In this document: positions 62,168-64,000 of the stretch, in pieces
How the letters are laid out: each line of letters opens with the position of its first letter
How positions within the stretch are numbered: position 1 is the first letter of the stretch
DNA from: Sphingobium sp. CAP-1
GTDB taxonomy: Bacteria > Pseudomonadota > Alphaproteobacteria > Sphingomonadales > Sphingomonadaceae
Length of the DNA: 64,000 nt
Direction of reading: 5' to 3'
Assembly (NCBI RefSeq): GCF_009720145.1
Contig: NZ_CP046252.1
Span: 1,488,001 to 1,552,000 of the forward strand
Made by a program: the position numbers and the translations under genes
Notes under the pieces: model-generated
What the model saw: the letters and a program-made list of their open reading frames with translations, nothing else
What the model was told of the DNA's origin: nothing
Databases searched by the model: none

Positions 62168-63472
62168 ATGTTCAAGCGCGGATCGGGCGCGGCGGGCGAC
62201 GGTTTCGCCCGCATCCTGGCCAATACCGGCTGGCTGCTGGGCGGCAAGGGCGTGGGCGCGGTGCTGAGCCTCGCCTATCTCGCCATCGTCACCCGCACGC
62301 TGGGGGTCGTGGATTTCGGCCGTTTCGCGCTGGTGCTGAGTGCCGCCAACGTGGTCAAGGCGCTGGTCAGTTTCGATAGCTGGCAGATCGTGGTGCGCTA
62401 CGGCCAGCCGCATCTGGCGGACGGGAATGGCGATGCGCTCAATCGCGTCCTGCGATTCTGCATCCTGATCGATCTGGCGTCGGCGCTGGCCGGCGGCCTG
62501 ATCGCCGCCGCCATCATCCTGTTCTTCGGCCACCTGCTGGAACTGGGACCGGGCATGGGGGTGCAGGTCTGGCTGTTTACCATGGTGATGATGATTACCA
62601 TCCGGTCCAGCCCGACCGGCGTGCTGCGCCTGTTCGACCGCTTCGATTCGGCCGCCTTCGCTGAAACCATGATCCCGGTTGGGCGGATGATCGGCGCGGT
62701 CGCCGCCTGGCTGCTGATGCCCGGCATCACCGGCTTTCTGATCGCCTGGGCCGGCGCCGAACTGCTCTGCGCGCTCAGCTACTGGTATCTGGCGCTGAAG
62801 GTCGGACGCGGGCGCATCGGCCATTGGCGCGCAGGCCACGCGCTGGATGCACGCCGCGAAAATCCCGGCATCATCGGTTTCCTGACCGCGACCAATCTCC
62901 AGACCAGCCTGTCCTCGATCGGCCAGCAGGTCGCGGTGCTGATCGTCGGCGCCTTTGTCGGCCCGGCGGGCGCGGGCCTCTATCGCCTCGCCAACCAGCT
63001 CGCCAATTCGCTGACCAAGATTTCGAGCCTGCTGTCCCGCAGCATCTTCGTGGAACTGGCGCGCACCAGCACCCATGGCAAGGAAGCGCTGGGCGCCCTG
63101 TTCCGCCGCACCAACCGGCTGGCACTGGTGGCGGGCGCGGTCATCATCGGCCTGATCGTCACGATCGGCCATCCGCTGCTGGGACTGATCGCGGGCAAAC
63201 CATTTCTGCCGGCCTATCCGCTGCTGCTGATGCTGGGCGTCGCCGCCTGCATCGACCTGATCGGCGTCAGCTATCGCCCGCTACTGATGGCGACCGACCG
63301 GGCCGGCCTGTCGCTGCGCATCGCCTTCATCTCGACCCTGCTGCTGCTGGGCCTGCAATCGGTGCTGCTGTCCCCCTATGGCACGAAGGGCGCGGCGATG
63401 GCCAATATCCTGTCGTCGCTGGCCAGCTTCATGATGATGGGGCTGGCCAGCCGCCGCGCCGTGCGGATCTAG
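62168..63472 (+). CDS. Wzx-like polysaccharide flippase
   Basis: The 434-residue protein has about twelve membrane segments and the N-terminal pattern of the MATE/Wzx group (NTGWLLGGKGVGAVLSL, TRTLGVVDFGRFALVL). Such proteins move lipid-linked glycans across the inner membrane. The start is ATG at 62168, three bases after an in-frame GTG. It follows the divergent nucleotidyltransferase and ends one base from the convergent DUF1508 stop. With the genes to its left it suggests export of a surface glycan or phospho-polymer. Confidence 0.88.
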   Translation: MFKRGSGAAGDGFARILANTGWLLGGKGVGAVLSLAYLAIVTRTLGVVDFGRFALVLSAANVVKALVSFDSWQIVVRYGQPHLADGNGDALNRVLRFCILIDLASALAGGLIAAAIILFFGHLLELGPGMGVQVWLFTMVMMITIRSSPTGVLRLFDRFDSAAFAETMIPVGRMIGAVAAWLLMPGITGFLIAWAGAELLCALSYWYLALKVGRGRIGHWRAGHALDARRENPGIIGFLTATNLQTSLSSIGQQVAVLIVGAFVGPAGAGLYRLANQLANSLTKISSLLSRSIFVELARTSTHGKEALGALFRRTNRLALVAGAVIIGLIVTIGHPLLGLIAGKPFLPAYPLLLMLGVAACIDLIGVSYRPLLMATDRAGLSLRIAFISTLLLLGLQSVLLSPYGTKGAAMANILSSLASFMMMGLASRRAVRI

Positions 63473-63473
63473 G

Positions 63474-63650
63474 TTATTCCGCTTCCTCGACCGGGGCGCC
63501 GGGACCGTTCTTCAGCACGGACTCGATCGCATTCTTCGCACCGGCCTTGCTGCTATAGCCTTCGGTCCAGAAAATGACTTCGCTATTATATTTGAACTTG
63601 GCCACGAATTCCCCGGCCTTGTTTTTCTCGATCACGAACTTGTGCGCCAT
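63474..63650 (-). CDS. DUF1508 (YegP-like) small protein
   Basis: The 58-residue protein has KAGEFVAKFKYNSEVIFWTE and GYSSKAGAKNAIESVLKN, the single-repeat form of the DUF1508/YegP fold. Function is unknown; family members are small stress-related proteins. The ATG at 63650 follows GGAG by about eight bases. It ends one base from the convergent flippase stop and starts 23 bases after the upstream oxidoreductase stop. Confidence 0.9.
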   Translation of the reverse strand: MAHKFVIEKNKAGEFVAKFKYNSEVIFWTEGYSSKAGAKNAIESVLKNGPGAPVEEAE

Positions 63651-63673
63651 GGCATTTCTCCAGACTGGTTGCG

Positions 63674-64000
63674 TCAGCGAAACCGGGCCGGAGAGTAGAC
63701 ACGCGAATCGAGGCTGGCAAGAACCGGCGGCGGCGCGTCCCCGGTAACGAGCGACGCGGCCAGCAGGGCGGCGGCGGGCGCGGTCTGGATGCCGAAACCA
63801 CCCTGCCCCGCGAACCAGAAGAAGCCGGGCGCGACCGGATCGAAGCCATAGACCGGCGCGCGATCGGGGGCGAAGCTGCGCAGGCCCGCCCACATATGCT
63901 CGACCCCACCGATGCGCCAGTCGACCACCTCTTCGAACCGGGCGATCGCCTGCGCCACCGCCAGTTCCTCCGGCGCGGCGTCGCAGGGCGGCGATGGTTC
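63674..64000 (-). CDS. FAD-dependent (DAO-type) oxidoreductase, N-terminus cut by window edge
   Basis: About 108 C-terminal residues are visible. The segment MWAGLRSFAPDRAPV and FFWFAGQGGFGIQTAPA are the substrate/FAD-closing motifs of the D-amino-acid oxidase/glycine oxidase family. The frame is open to the right edge. It probably oxidises an amino acid or amine; the substrate is unknown. The DUF1508 gene follows closely downstream. Confidence 0.85.
   Translation of the reverse strand, partial: EPSPPCDAAPEELAVAQAIARFEEVVDWRIGGVEHMWAGLRSFAPDRAPVYGFDPVAPGFFWFAGQGGFGIQTAPAAALLAASLVTGDAPPPVLASLDSRVYSPARFR

Overview
The window is a stretch of chromosome from a GC-rich alphaproteobacterium, almost certainly of the order Sphingomonadales (Sphingobium/Sphingomonas-like). 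The evidence is the codon and base composition, the fabZ-ompH-bamA-rseP-dxr-cdsA-uppS-frr-pyrH-tsf-rpsB block, the mdh-sucD-sucA-sucB-lpd block, Flp-type pilins, and repeated short palindromes with a CCCGC-TTGC-GCGGG core. It is mostly housekeeping chromosome. No phage, transposase, integron or CRISPR array is seen.

Layout. 1-5.7 kb: a truncated NUDIX gene, then a nitrate-type ABC transporter operon (binding protein, permease, ATPase) and a frameshifted outer-membrane porin. The 416-base leader of the operon holds an intrinsic terminator and an ANTAR-like hexaloop hairpin, which suggests nitrate-responsive antitermination. 5.8-10.3 kb: tRNA-Ala(CGC), a DUF486 membrane protein, then leftward queA, a cyclophilin, coaD, ispA and xseB. 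10.5-17.8 kb: a lipoprotein, purL, DUF3052, a BioC-like methyltransferase, DUF418, bfd and bfr (iron storage), mutT, and two Flp pilins, one of only 53 residues. 17.8-25.5 kb: M48 protease, accA, xerD, a large uncharacterised periplasmic protein and a tiny membrane protein, divergent from aroK-aroB, then rpmE.

25.6-37.1 kb: a long leftward run for envelope biogenesis and translation (rpsB, tsf, an orphan 84-residue gene, pyrH, frr, uppS, cdsA, dxr, rseP, bamA, ompH, fabZ). 37.2-39.1 kb: a promoter overlapped by a LexA-like operator facing a small membrane-protein gene, then psd-pssA for phosphatidylethanolamine synthesis. 39.3-48 kb: icd, a GNAT-nitrilase fusion, glmS, a membrane metallophosphoesterase, glmU, gph and an enoyl-CoA hydratase family gene. 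48-58.3 kb: TCA-cycle genes (mdh, sucD, sucA, sucB, a frameshifted lpd; sdhB with a thioesterase and zapE).

58.5-63.5 kb: a compact locus with a CDP-glycerol glycerophosphotransferase-like protein, a CDP-alcohol phosphotransferase with an unassigned N-terminal domain, a HIT protein, a LicC/IPCT-like nucleotidyltransferase and a Wzx-like flippase. This resembles a pathway for a surface phospho-alcohol polymer or glycan and is the best candidate for an undescribed system. The window ends in a DUF1508 gene and a truncated FAD oxidoreductase.

Two genes (the porin and lpd) are each broken by what looks like one missing base in a short C/G run. Because lpd should be needed for 2-oxoglutarate dehydrogenase, sequencing error is a serious possibility for both.
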